The translations under genes were made by a program, and so were the position numbers. From Micromonospora chersina (lineage in GTDB: Bacteria > Actinomycetota > Actinomycetes > Mycobacteriales > Micromonosporaceae): a stretch of DNA of 64,000 nucleotides. The notes under the pieces were generated by a model. It saw nothing but the letters and a program-made list of their open reading frames with translations, had not been told where the DNA came from and made no database searches. The DNA lies in the NCBI RefSeq assembly GCF_900091475.1, contig NZ_FMIB01000002.1, forward strand, positions 1,922,001 through 1,986,000, written 5' to 3'. Of the stretch, positions 34,495-42,949 are shown one piece after another; within the stretch, counting starts at the first letter, position 1; each line of letters begins with the position of its first letter.

Positions 34495-34522
34495 AATGCG
34501 CGGGCCCGACGGTGACCGTCAA
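34493..34522 (-). promoter_or_regulatory. Promoter of the methyltransferase gene
   Basis: On the minus strand TTGACG (34522-34517), an 18-base spacer and CATTAT (34498-34493), directly abutting the palindromic operator. A bound repressor would therefore block RNA polymerase. Confidence 0.5.
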
Positions 34523-34569
34523 CCCCGACCGGTTTCGGGGGTGATCGCCAGGGGTACCTGCGGCCACTG

Positions 34570-36201
34570 ATGAGACTGACCACGCACTCCACGACGCTGC
34601 GCCGCGCGGCCAAGAGCCTCTTCGGCTGGACCGCCCTCCGGCCCAACCAGCTGGCCGCCATGCGCGCGGTCATGAAGCGCCGCGACGCCCTGGTGGTGCT
34701 CCCCACCGGCGCCGGCAAGTCGGCGATCTACCAGATCCCGGCCAGCCTGATTCCCGGCCCCACGGTGGTCATCTCCCCGCTGCTCGCCCTCCAGCAGGAC
34801 CAGATCGCCGCGCTCAACGAGCGGCAGCGCCCCGAGCTGCGGGCGGTACGGATCAGCTCCGACGAGACCGCGGCCCAGCAGGCCGAGGCGATCGAGGAGA
34901 TCCGGGCGGGGCGTGCCGAGTTCCTGTTCATCACCCCGGAGGCGCTGAGCAACCCGGACCGGCTCGCCGAGGTCCGCGGGCTCAAGCCGGCGCTGGTCGC
35001 GATCGACGAGGCGCACTGCATCTCCGCCTGGGGGCACGACTTCCGCCCGGACTACCTGGCGCTCGGGCACCTCATCGAGGGCATCGGCCGGCCGCCGGTC
35101 GTGGCGCTGACCGCCACCGCCTCCCCGCCGGTCCGCGACGACATCATCGCCCGGCTGCGACTGCGCGAACCCGAGGTGGTGGTGTCCGGGCTGGACCGCC
35201 CCAACCTCTTCCTCGAGGTGGCGCACTGCCCCACCGACGACTACCGGTGGCGGCGACTGGTCGCGCTGCTGCGCGACGACGAGCGGCCCGGCATCATCTA
35301 CGTGCCGACCCGGCGGGCGGCCGAGGAACTGGCCCAGCGGCTCACCGACGCGGGCTTCCCGGCGGAGTACTACCACGGCGGGATGCCGACGGGCGCCCGC
35401 AACGACCTGCACGAGGCATTCCTCGCCGACCAGGTGCCGATCATGGTGGCCACCTCGGCGTTCGGCATGGGCATCGACAAGCCGAACATCGCCTGGGTGG
35501 TGCACATGGCACTGCCCGACTCGCCGGACAGCTACTTCCAGGAGATCGGCCGGGCCGGCCGGGACGGCGCGCCCGCCCGGGTGCTGCTGCTCTGGCGCGC
35601 CGAGGACGTCGGTCTCCAGCGCTACTTCAGCGGCGGCCTGCCCGACGAGAAGGAACTGGCCGAACTCGCCGCGCTGCTGCGTAAGCAGGCCCGGACCAAG
35701 AAGGAACTGCGCGAGCTGACCGGGCTCGGGCCGCGCAAGCTCGGCCAGTACGTCTCGCTGCTGGAGCAGGTCGGCGCCGCCGAGCCGCGCGCACGGCAGC
35801 GGATCGCCGCCCCCCGGTACGCCCCGGCGGCCGCCGAGTCCGGCCGGGCCGCGCTCGCCGAGGCGGAGCGGCAGCAGACCGTGACGCGGTCGCGCACCGA
35901 CATGATGCGCGCCTTCGCGGAGACCACCGGTTGCCGGGGGCAGGCCCTGCTGGCCTACTTCGGTGAGCAGATGAGCGTGGTCTGCGGGCACTGCGACAAC
36001 TGCCACGCCGGCACCAGCGTCGCCGGTGACGGCGCCGTCGGCCCGTTCCCGGTGCACAGCCAGGTGCGGCACCCGGAGTGGGGCGCCGGCCTGGTGCTCA
36101 GCTACGAGGAGGACAAGATGACGGTCCTCTTCGACGAGGTGGGCTACAAGACGCTGTCCGTCCGCGTGGTGTCCGAACAGGGCCTGCTGGAGCTGGACTA
36201 G
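34570..36201 (+). CDS. recQ: RecQ-family ATP-dependent DNA helicase
   Basis: The 543-residue SF2 helicase has motif I LPTGAGKSAIYQ, motif II AIDEAHCISAWGHDFRPDY, motif III VVALTATAS, motif V MVATSAFGMGIDKPN and motif VI YFQEIGRAGRDG. The RecQ zinc module follows (C in TTGCRGQALL, then CGHCDNCH). No HRDC domain follows. Instead the C-terminus has a short module VRHPEWGAGLVLSYEEDKMTV, like the DUF3553-type tail seen on UvrD proteins. It unwinds 3'-5' at repair and recombination intermediates. Divergent from the methyltransferase gene. Confidence 0.94.
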   Translation: MRLTTHSTTLRRAAKSLFGWTALRPNQLAAMRAVMKRRDALVVLPTGAGKSAIYQIPASLIPGPTVVISPLLALQQDQIAALNERQRPELRAVRISSDETAAQQAEAIEEIRAGRAEFLFITPEALSNPDRLAEVRGLKPALVAIDEAHCISAWGHDFRPDYLALGHLIEGIGRPPVVALTATASPPVRDDIIARLRLREPEVVVSGLDRPNLFLEVAHCPTDDYRWRRLVALLRDDERPGIIYVPTRRAAEELAQRLTDAGFPAEYYHGGMPTGARNDLHEAFLADQVPIMVATSAFGMGIDKPNIAWVVHMALPDSPDSYFQEIGRAGRDGAPARVLLLWRAEDVGLQRYFSGGLPDEKELAELAALLRKQARTKKELRELTGLGPRKLGQYVSLLEQVGAAEPRARQRIAAPRYAPAAAESGRAALAEAERQQTVTRSRTDMMRAFAETTGCRGQALLAYFGEQMSVVCGHCDNCHAGTSVAGDGAVGPFPVHSQVRHPEWGAGLVLSYEEDKMTVLFDEVGYKTLSVRVVSEQGLLELD

Positions 36202-36267
36202 CCTGACCCGGGCGCCGCGGGAGCGGTGCCCGTCGACAACGACGACCACGGCGAAAGGGGCTTGATC

Positions 36268-36771
36268 GTGATCGAGCAGCCGGCGTACACCGGGTTCGGT
36301 TTCTCCGACGAGGAGTGGGGGCTGCTGGTCGGTCTGCCGCAGGCGGTCCTCACCGCGGCGGCCGCGGCCGAGTCCGACGGCACCCGGCGCACCATGGCCG
36401 AGAACGCCGCCGGGCTGGAGACCATCGCCGCGGGCCGCGAGTCGGCCAGCCCGCTGGTGGCCGCCGTGGCCGGCGAGGTCGTGTCCCGGGTGGGCGACCC
36501 CGAGACCGGCGCGGAGCTGCCCGTCCTCACCCCGGACGACCCGCAGGCGATGATCGAGGACGTGCTCGGCCGGGCCGGGCAGGCGTCGGCACTGCTGTCC
36601 GGCAAGATCGACGAGGGCCAGGCCGGCGCGTACCGGCACTGGCTGGTGGAGATCGCCGAGCAGGTCGTGGGCGCCGCCTCCACCGGCGGCATCCTGGGCC
36701 TCGGCGGCGACGTGGTGAGCGACTCGGAGCGGCGCTTCCGCGACCGGCTCGCGCACGTGCTGAACGACTGA
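36268..36771 (+). CDS. Hypothetical protein, 167 residues
   Basis: From GTG 36268 (SD AAAGGGG seven bases before; TTG 36262 is an alternative). Mostly helical, Ala/Glu-rich, with FGFSDEEWGLLVGLPQAVLTAAAAAE at the N-terminus and a glycine-rich ASTGGILGLGGDVVS near the end. No membrane segment. I recall similar proteins in actinobacteria without a named function. It follows recQ by 66 bases and may be co-transcribed with it. Confidence 0.75.
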   Translation: MIEQPAYTGFGFSDEEWGLLVGLPQAVLTAAAAAESDGTRRTMAENAAGLETIAAGRESASPLVAAVAGEVVSRVGDPETGAELPVLTPDDPQAMIEDVLGRAGQASALLSGKIDEGQAGAYRHWLVEIAEQVVGAASTGGILGLGGDVVSDSERRFRDRLAHVLND

Positions 36772-36776
36772 CCGGA

Positions 36777-36855
36777 CTGTTAACAGAATATTTCACGTCC
36801 GTCAATGACGGATATGTCACGCCCCACGAGTGCAACTCCCGGCCTCGTGGGGCGT
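36777..36855. promoter_or_regulatory. Stack of dyad sites upstream of the AraC gene
   Basis: Three dyads lie in a row: CTGTTAACAG (36777-36786), CCGTCA-A-TGACGG (36799-36811) and a 12-bp stem ACGCCCCACGAG/CTCGTGGGGCGT (36819-36830, 36844-36855). The region is AT-rich. The last stem may be a terminator, the first two regulator sites. Confidence 0.5.
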
Positions 36856-36894
36856 CGTGCTTGATGAAGGGTGACGAACCACGGGGAGTCGTTC

Positions 36895-37935
36895 ATGGAC
36901 AGGGAATTGACGCGGCAGGTCTTCGACACGGAGCAGGTGCCCACCGCCGACCGCTTCGGGCTGTGGCTGGACATGCTCGCCGGCACGCCCGGGCTCATGC
37001 GGGTACGCACCGAGCACGCCGACAACTTCGTCGCGCGGTCGGAGTTCCTCGACCTGGGCCCCATGCAGCTGGTCCGCCACCGCTACCCCTCGCTGGACGG
37101 GGTGCGGAGCCGGAAGCTGATCCAGCGCTCCGACGCCGACTACTACGTGCTCGCGCTGACCCTCGCCGGCACCGGCATCGCGGACCAGGACGGGCAGCGC
37201 GGCGTCTGCCGCCCCGGCGACTTCACCTTCTACGACTGCGCCCGCCCGCAGGAGCTCAGCCACCACGGCGACGACGACAACCCCTCCGTCCGGTCGATCG
37301 TGGCCTTCATCCCGTACGAGGCGCTGCCCCTGCCCCCGCGCCGGCTCGCTCCCCTGTTCGCCGGCCGGATGTCCGGCACCGAGGGGATCGGGGCGCTGCT
37401 GTCCAACTACCTCATCCAGCTCACCGGCCATCCCGAGCAGTACCACGCGGCGGACGCCGAGCGGCTGGGCGGCGTCGGGCTCGACCTGATCTCCACCCTG
37501 CTGGGCCGGCACCTGGTCTCCGAGGACGCGGTGCCCACCGAGGTGCGGCGGCGGGCCCTGCTGGCCCAGGTGCGCTCCCACGTCCGCCAGCACCTCGGCG
37601 ACGCCGCGCTGAGCCCCCAGTCGATCGCCGACGCGCACCACGTCTCGGTCCGGTCGCTGCACCGGCTCTTCGAGGCCGAGGAGACCACTGTCGCGGCGTA
37701 CATCAGGGACGAGCGGCTGGAACGGTGCCGCCGGGACCTCGCCGACCCGGCGCTGGCCGACCGACCGATCCAGCTCGTCGCCGCCCGCTGGGGCTTCCGG
37801 GACAAGGCCCACTTCAGCCGCGCGTTCCGGGCCGCGTACGAGGAGACCCCCCAGGCGTACCGGGCGCGCCACCTGCAACCGGCACGGATCGTCAACACCA
37901 CGGCATCCGCAATCAACTCGGAGCCGACATACTGA
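36895..37935 (+). CDS. AraC-family transcriptional regulator
   Basis: About 346 residues from ATG 36895 (SD CGGGGAG). The N-terminal AraC-binding-like domain (PF14525 type) contains YYVLALTLAGTGIADQDG and CRPGDFTFYDCARP. The C-terminal double helix-turn-helix (LSPQSIADAHHVSVRSLHRLFE and IQLVAARWGFRDKAHFSRAFR) binds DNA. It is alone on its strand before the convergent glycan operon, so its targets are not evident. Self-regulation through the dyads upstream is plausible. Confidence 0.93.
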   Translation: MDRELTRQVFDTEQVPTADRFGLWLDMLAGTPGLMRVRTEHADNFVARSEFLDLGPMQLVRHRYPSLDGVRSRKLIQRSDADYYVLALTLAGTGIADQDGQRGVCRPGDFTFYDCARPQELSHHGDDDNPSVRSIVAFIPYEALPLPPRRLAPLFAGRMSGTEGIGALLSNYLIQLTGHPEQYHAADAERLGGVGLDLISTLLGRHLVSEDAVPTEVRRRALLAQVRSHVRQHLGDAALSPQSIADAHHVSVRSLHRLFEAEETTVAAYIRDERLERCRRDLADPALADRPIQLVAARWGFRDKAHFSRAFRAAYEETPQAYRARHLQPARIVNTTASAINSEPTY

Positions 37936-38115
37936 GTGCGGGCCGGCGGCCGGGCGACCGGTGCGGCCCACTGGTATCGGGGGGCCGTGGCGAGGCGCCC
38001 GCGGCAGCAGCTCAGCCGCGGGCGACCGCCCGGTAACGCCAGCCACCCGCCCTCGACGGCCCACACCGGTCTCCGGCCCCGTCGTGCTTCCCCCCAGGAC
38101 CGACGGCGGGGCCGG

Positions 38116-39105
38116 TCAGGCCGCCTCCTCCTCCAGCAGCACCAGGACGGCCTTCTCCACGTCCTCGCGGGGCATGTCCGGCTGCACCGGGACCAGCACC
38201 CCGTCGTGGTAGAGGTCGACCACCCGCGGGTCCACGTAGGACGTCCGGGCCACCGTGGGGGTGTTGCCGAGCAGCTCGGCGACCGAGCGCATCACCGCCG
38301 CCACCGCCCGCTTGCGGGCCGTCGTGGAGCGCTGCGGGCCCACCGTGGCCAGCTCGGTGGCGGCCAGCACGGTGGCGTGCCAGGTGCGGAAGTCCTTGGC
38401 GGTCATTTCGCCGCCGCTGGCGTCGCGGAGGTAGTCGTTGACCTCGTCGCTGCGCACGTCCCGCCAGCTCTGGCCGTCCCAGTAGCCGAACAGGCGCTCC
38501 TCGGACCGCCGCCGGCGGCGCAGGTTGGTCAGCACCCGGCACAGCTCCGGGTCCTCGATCCGGCGGACCTGCTCGATGCCGCCCTTGGCGGGGAACTCGA
38601 AGACCACGCAGCCGCCCCGCGAGCGGGCGTGCTCGGGGCGCAGGGTCGAGACGCCGAAGGTGGCGTCCTCACCGGTGGCGTACTGGTCGTTGCCGACCCG
38701 GAACGTGCCCATGTCGAGCAGCCGCGCGACGGTGGCCAGGATCCGCTCCCGCCGCAGGCCGCGCAGCGCCAGGTCGTGGGCGACCCGGTCGCGCAGCGCG
38801 GGCAGCCGGTGGGCCACCTCCAGCACGTGGTCGAACTTGGCCTCGTCCCGCTTCTCCCGCCACTTCGGGTGGTAGAGGTACTGCTTGCGCCCCGCCGCGT
38901 CGATCCCGGTGGCCTGGATGTGGCCGTTCGCGTACGGCGAGATCCACACGTCCCGCCAGGCCGGCGGGATCACGAGGTCCCGCAGCCGGGCCAGCGCGTC
39001 GGGGTCGCGCACCGGTTCGCCCTTCGGGTCCACGAAGAGCCAGCCCTTGCCGCGCCGCCGGCGTCCGTACCCCGGCCGGCCCGGATCACTACGCCGCAAT
39101 CGCAC
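38116..39105 (-). CDS. DNA topoisomerase IB (poxvirus/bacterial type)
   Basis: The 329-residue enzyme relaxes supercoils by a transient 3'-phosphotyrosine. The N-terminal domain has WISPYANGHIQATGIDAAGRKQY in sequence. The catalytic domain shows FEFPAKGG, AKDFRTWHAT (Arg/His) and the nucleophile Tyr in ARTSYVDPRVVDLY. Full length for bacterial TopIB. Its start overlaps the preceding GT9 gene by 17 bases, making it the last gene of the heptose operon, an unusual partner for a sugar pathway. Confidence 0.94.
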   Translation of the reverse strand: MRLRRSDPGRPGYGRRRRGKGWLFVDPKGEPVRDPDALARLRDLVIPPAWRDVWISPYANGHIQATGIDAAGRKQYLYHPKWREKRDEAKFDHVLEVAHRLPALRDRVAHDLALRGLRRERILATVARLLDMGTFRVGNDQYATGEDATFGVSTLRPEHARSRGGCVVFEFPAKGGIEQVRRIEDPELCRVLTNLRRRRRSEERLFGYWDGQSWRDVRSDEVNDYLRDASGGEMTAKDFRTWHATVLAATELATVGPQRSTTARKRAVAAVMRSVAELLGNTPTVARTSYVDPRVVDLYHDGVLVPVQPDMPREDVEKAVLVLLEEEAA

Positions 39106-40060
39106 CGGACACCCGCACCGCCCGTTCCGCCTCGTCCACGGCGGCCACCACCTCGTCGACCTCGATGGCCGTCAACGTCGGGTGGGTTCCTACCCCACCG
39201 GACGCGCGCCAATCCGCGTCGGTACCGGCACGCTCGGTGGCCCCGAGCACCCGGTGCCGGGGGCGGTCGGGCGGCGGCCCCCAGTGCGCCGCCGGCACCG
39301 GCCCGAAGAGCACCACCGAGGCGGTGCCGTAGCCGGTGGCCAGGTGGGCCACCCCGGTGTCCCCGCTGACCACCAGCCGGGCGTCGGCCACCAGCGCGGC
39401 CAGCTCGGCCAGGCCGGTGCGGCCGGCGAGCACCGCGGCCGGGGGCAGCCCGGCGTCCCGGGCCACCCGGGCGGCCAGGTCCCGCTCGTCGGTCGAGCCG
39501 GTGAGCACCACCCGGTGCCCCCGGGCGGTGAGGGTCCGGGCCAGCGCCGCGAAGCGGTCCGCCGGCCAGCGCTTCGCGGGGATCTTGCTGCCGGGGTGCA
39601 GCACCGTGACGCCGGCCGGGACGGCGGCCGGGGGCGGGCGGCGCAGCGCCAGGTCGCCGGGGTCGGCCGGGAGGCCGTACCAGTGCAGCAGCCGGCACCA
39701 GCGGCGCACCTCGTGCTCGTCGTCGTCCCAGGGCGGGCCGGCGTGGTGCCCGGCCTCGGCGTTGCGGTGGGCGAGCAGCCGGCCCGGCCGGGCGGCGGCG
39801 AGCATCCGGTGCGACAGCGGGCCCCGCCCGTGCAGGTTCACCGCCACCTCCGGCGGCGGGCCGGGCCACGCCGGCCGGTCGGCCAGCCCGGGGGTGGGCA
39901 GCACCCGGTCGACCACCCCGGTCAGCTCGGCCAGCGGCGCCAGCCACGCCGGCGCGGCGAGCACCAGCTCGCGGCCCGGGAGGCCGGCGCGCAGGCCGCG
40001 CAGCGCCGGGACGGCGGTGGCCAGGTCGCCGACCCCGAGCGCCCGCAGCACCAGGATCAC
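39089..40060 (-). CDS. GT9 (heptosyltransferase-family) glycosyltransferase
   Basis: The 323-residue protein starts at GTG 40060, overlapping the SDR stop as GTGA. ADP-heptose:LPS heptosyltransferase family features: N-terminal LVLRALGVGDLATAVPALRGL, LHPGSKIPAKRWP and the donor site VSGDTGVAHLATGYGTASVVLFGP. GT9 enzymes normally transfer heptose from an ADP-linked donor, which fits the HldE/GmhA genes next to it. Cytoplasmic. The acceptor is unknown because this organism should lack LPS. Confidence 0.92.
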   Translation of the reverse strand: MILVLRALGVGDLATAVPALRGLRAGLPGRELVLAAPAWLAPLAELTGVVDRVLPTPGLADRPAWPGPPPEVAVNLHGRGPLSHRMLAAARPGRLLAHRNAEAGHHAGPPWDDDEHEVRRWCRLLHWYGLPADPGDLALRRPPPAAVPAGVTVLHPGSKIPAKRWPADRFAALARTLTARGHRVVLTGSTDERDLAARVARDAGLPPAAVLAGRTGLAELAALVADARLVVSGDTGVAHLATGYGTASVVLFGPVPAAHWGPPPDRPRHRVLGATERAGTDADWRASGGVGTHPTLTAIEVDEVVAAVDEAERAVRVSGAIAA

Positions 40061-40764
40061 GGGTACGAGGACTCCTGCTCGGCGCAGACCACCATCTCGC
40101 GTACGGCGCAGCCGGCCGGCTGGGAGAGGGCGAACATGACCGCGGCGGCGGTGTCGGCCGGCTCGTTGAGCACGGCGTCCGGGCCGGGGCGGTACCGGGC
40201 GTCCCGCTCGTCGAAGAAGGCGGTGCGCATGCCGCCGGGGATGAGCAGGGTGACCCCGACCGCGCCGGCCAACTCGGCGGCGAGGGCCCGGGTGAAGCCC
40301 ACCACCCCGAACTTCGCCGCGCAGTACGCGGTCGCGTCGCTGACCGCCTTCACCCCGAGCGTGGAGGCGACGGTGACGATGCTGCCCCGGGACGCCTCCA
40401 GGAAGGGCAGCGCGGCCCGGATCACCGCGGCGGTGGCGAGCAGGTCGACGGTGACGATCCGTTCCCAGGTCTCCGCCGGCACGTCGATCAGCTTCCCCGG
40501 CACGTCCATCCCGGCCGCGGTGACCACGCCGTCCAGCCCGCCGGAGCGTTCCGCGAGGTCGCGGGTGGCCGCCTCGGCGGCCCGGGTGTCGGCCAGGTCG
40601 CACTCGATCCAGGGCACCCCGTCGGCGGGGCGCTGCCGGTCCAGCACCAGGGGACGGCCGCCGGCCCGGGCCACCGCGGCGACCACCGCCGCGCCGAGCC
40701 CGCTCGACCCGCCGGTGACCAGGACGGTGGGGCCGGTCCCGGGTGGACCGCTGTGCTCGCTCAT
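40057..40764 (-). CDS. Short-chain dehydrogenase/reductase in the heptose operon
   Basis: The 235-residue classical SDR has the cofactor site VLVTGGSSGLGAAV, the aspartate in CDLADT, the catalytic Ser region VTVASTLGV and YCAAK. It overlaps hldE and the GT9 gene by four bases each. It is not an HldD-type epimerase: it is shorter and has a classical SDR C-terminus. It could still modify the sugar or a precursor. NAD(P) preference is not clear. Confidence 0.92.
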   Translation of the reverse strand: MSEHSGPPGTGPTVLVTGGSSGLGAAVVAAVARAGGRPLVLDRQRPADGVPWIECDLADTRAAEAATRDLAERSGGLDGVVTAAGMDVPGKLIDVPAETWERIVTVDLLATAAVIRAALPFLEASRGSIVTVASTLGVKAVSDATAYCAAKFGVVGFTRALAAELAGAVGVTLLIPGGMRTAFFDERDARYRPGPDAVLNEPADTAAAVMFALSQPAGCAVREMVVCAEQESSYP

Positions 40765-42245
40765 CGTGCTCCCTTCGCCGTCGACCGGACGGCCGGCTCC
40801 GCCGTCGGCACCGCCGTGCCGGGCCAGCCCGCCGTGCCCCGCCCGGCCCGGGCCGCCGCGATCATGTCGGTGGTGGAGCGGCCGTCCAGGTAGGGCACGA
40901 CCACGGTGTGCCCGCCCCAGCGGGCCAGGACCTCCGCCTCGGGCAGGGTCTCGGCGCCGCCGCCGCTGGCGTAGTCGCCGCCCTTGACCCAGATGTCCGG
41001 TCGCAGCCAGGACAGCGCCGCGTGCGGGGTGGGCTCGTCGAAGATGAGCACCGCGTCGACGCAGCCCAGCGCGGCGAGCAGCCGGCCGCGGTCGCCCTGC
41101 GGCACGACCGGCCGCTCCGGGCCCTTCAGCCCGGCCACGCTGGCGTCGGAGTTGAGGCAGACCACCAGGCAGTCGCCGAGCTGCCGGGCGGCCTGGAGGG
41201 TCGCCACGTGCCCGGCGTGCAGCAGGTCGAAGCAGCCGCCGGTGGCCACGACCGTGCCGCCGGCCGCGCGTACCCGGGCCACCACCTCGCCGGAAGCGGC
41301 CGCGCCGATCCGGTCGCCGCCGCCGACGACGACCGCCGGGGAGGCGGTCCGGACCGGGGCGGGCAGCGCGGCGGCCACTCCCCCGCCGGCCACGTACGCG
41401 GACGCCTCGGCGACCGCCTCCTGGACCGCCTCGGAGACGAGGGCGCCCCGGGCCAGGGCCAGGGTGGCCGCCGCGGCGAACCGGTCCCCGGCGCCGCAGG
41501 TGTCCCCCTCGGCGGCCGGGGCGGGCACCACCAGCGGCGTGGAGCCGGCGTGGCAGAGCAGTGCGCCGTCCCCGCCCAGGGTCACCGCCACCGCGCCGGC
41601 CTGCCAGCGCCGGCGCAGCGCCTGGGCGCCCCGGGACGCGGTGACCAGCCGGGACGCGCCCGGCGGCGACTTGGCCAGCTCGCGCGCCTCGGACTCGTTC
41701 GGGGTCGCCAGACTCACCCCGGGCACCGCGGCCGGTCCACGCGGGTGCGGGTCCCAGACCACCGGCGCCCGGGTCGCGGCGAGCGCCGCGCGCAGCGCGG
41801 GATGCCGGGCGACGCCGCGGCCGTAGTCGCTGACCAGCACGGCGGAGGCGGTGGCGATCAGTCGCAGCACCGCCTCGCTGGGCTCGCCCGGGTCGCCGGC
41901 CGGCCCGCCCCGGTCGTGGCGCAGCAGCACCCGGCCGCGGGCCCGCAGCCGGATCTTCTCGGGGGTGGCCCCGGCGAGCGGCAGCGCGTACAGCTGCACG
42001 CCGGCGGCGGCGAGCAGGGTGCCGAGCCGGGCCCCGCCGGCGTCGTCGGCGACCGCGGTGACCAGCGCCACCTCGGCACCTTCGGCGGCGGCGAAGACGG
42101 CGGCGAGGCCGGCGCCGCCGGGGCGGTCGACGTGTGTGGTCTCCTCCAGCACCGGCACCGGGGAGTCCGGGCAGAGCCGGTTCACCACCCCCTCGACGTC
42201 CCGGTCCAGCAGCGTGTCACCGAGCACCACCACGGGTCCCGTCAT
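40761..42245 (-). CDS. hldE: Bifunctional heptose-7-phosphate kinase / heptose-1-phosphate adenylyltransferase HldE
   Basis: The 494-residue protein joins an N-terminal PfkB/ribokinase domain and a C-terminal nucleotidyltransferase. The kinase shows DRPGGAGLAA, EKIRLRARGRVLLRHDRG, SDYGRGV and the catalytic EGDTCGAGDRF near residue 250. The transferase shows ATGGCFDLLHAGH near residue 345 and PEAEVLARWGGHTVV. This is the E. coli HldE order. It should phosphorylate heptose 7-phosphate at C1 and adenylate it to ADP-heptose. It overlaps gmhA and the SDR gene by four bases each. Confidence 0.94.
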   Translation of the reverse strand: MTGPVVVLGDTLLDRDVEGVVNRLCPDSPVPVLEETTHVDRPGGAGLAAVFAAAEGAEVALVTAVADDAGGARLGTLLAAAGVQLYALPLAGATPEKIRLRARGRVLLRHDRGGPAGDPGEPSEAVLRLIATASAVLVSDYGRGVARHPALRAALAATRAPVVWDPHPRGPAAVPGVSLATPNESEARELAKSPPGASRLVTASRGAQALRRRWQAGAVAVTLGGDGALLCHAGSTPLVVPAPAAEGDTCGAGDRFAAAATLALARGALVSEAVQEAVAEASAYVAGGGVAAALPAPVRTASPAVVVGGGDRIGAAASGEVVARVRAAGGTVVATGGCFDLLHAGHVATLQAARQLGDCLVVCLNSDASVAGLKGPERPVVPQGDRGRLLAALGCVDAVLIFDEPTPHAALSWLRPDIWVKGGDYASGGGAETLPEAEVLARWGGHTVVVPYLDGRSTTDMIAAARAGRGTAGWPGTAVPTAEPAVRSTAKGAR

Positions 42246-42949
42246 GCTCGACCTCCTCCTCGGGCCTGCACCTTCCCGTCCGGGCCGTCGCCGAGCACCA
42301 CCTCGACGCCGGCGCGCACCGTGTCGGCCGGCGTCGCGTCCGCCGCGCGGGCGGCGAGCGCCGCGGGCAGCGCCCGGTCGACGTACTCGCAGAGCACGTG
42401 CGTGGCGACCAGGTGCAGCTCCTGCACGACCTGGCTGTCCGGCGAGTCGATGGCGAGGGTCTCCGCACAGGACCCGGCGAGCGGGTTGGGGGCGGGGCCG
42501 GTGAAGGCCCAGCAGCGCAGGCCGGTGTCGCGTCCGGCCTGGGCGGCGGTGAGGAGGTTGGTGCTGGTGCCGCTGGTGGACATGAGCAGGAGGATGTCGT
42601 CGGGTCGGCCGTGGGCGCGGACCTGGCGGGCGAAGACCTCGTCGTAGCCGTAGTCGTTGCCGATGGCGGTGAGGGCGGAGGTTTCGGCGTGCAGGGCGAT
42701 GGCGGACAGGGGTTCGCGGTCGTCGCGGAGTTTGCCGACGAGTTCGGCGGTGAGGTGCTGGGCCTCGGCGGCGCTGCCGCCGTTGCCGGCCACCAGCAGC
42801 CGCCCGCCGGTGGCCAGCCGGTGCGCCAGCTCCCCGCCCCAGCGGGCCAGCAGCTGCTCCGCGTCGCGCAGCGGCAGCAGCGCGGCGGCCAGTCGGGTCA
42901 GGTGGTCCTCCAGCACCGTGCCCCCGACGGCCGGCGTGGGCGCCGCCAT
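42242..42949 (-). CDS. gmhA: Sedoheptulose 7-phosphate isomerase GmhA
   Basis: The 235-residue SIS-domain protein has the phosphosugar site LLVAGNGGSAAEAQHLTAELVGK (sequence split here) and the second site LLLMSTSGTSTNLL, with the catalytic Glu/His expected of GmhA (QELHLVATHVLCEYVD). It converts sedoheptulose 7-phosphate to glycero-manno-heptose 7-phosphate, the first step of ADP-heptose synthesis. Longer at the C-terminus than E. coli GmhA. Its ATG shares the last base of the upstream stop (TGATG). Confidence 0.94.
   Translation of the reverse strand: MAAPTPAVGGTVLEDHLTRLAAALLPLRDAEQLLARWGGELAHRLATGGRLLVAGNGGSAAEAQHLTAELVGKLRDDREPLSAIALHAETSALTAIGNDYGYDEVFARQVRAHGRPDDILLLMSTSGTSTNLLTAAQAGRDTGLRCWAFTGPAPNPLAGSCAETLAIDSPDSQVVQELHLVATHVLCEYVDRALPAALAARAADATPADTVRAGVEVVLGDGPDGKVQARGGGRA

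Noticed and set aside
40057..40764. SDR gene as the missing HldD epimerase
   Set aside because: It is too short and has the classical SDR active site (YCAAK) instead of the extended-SDR epimerase layout.
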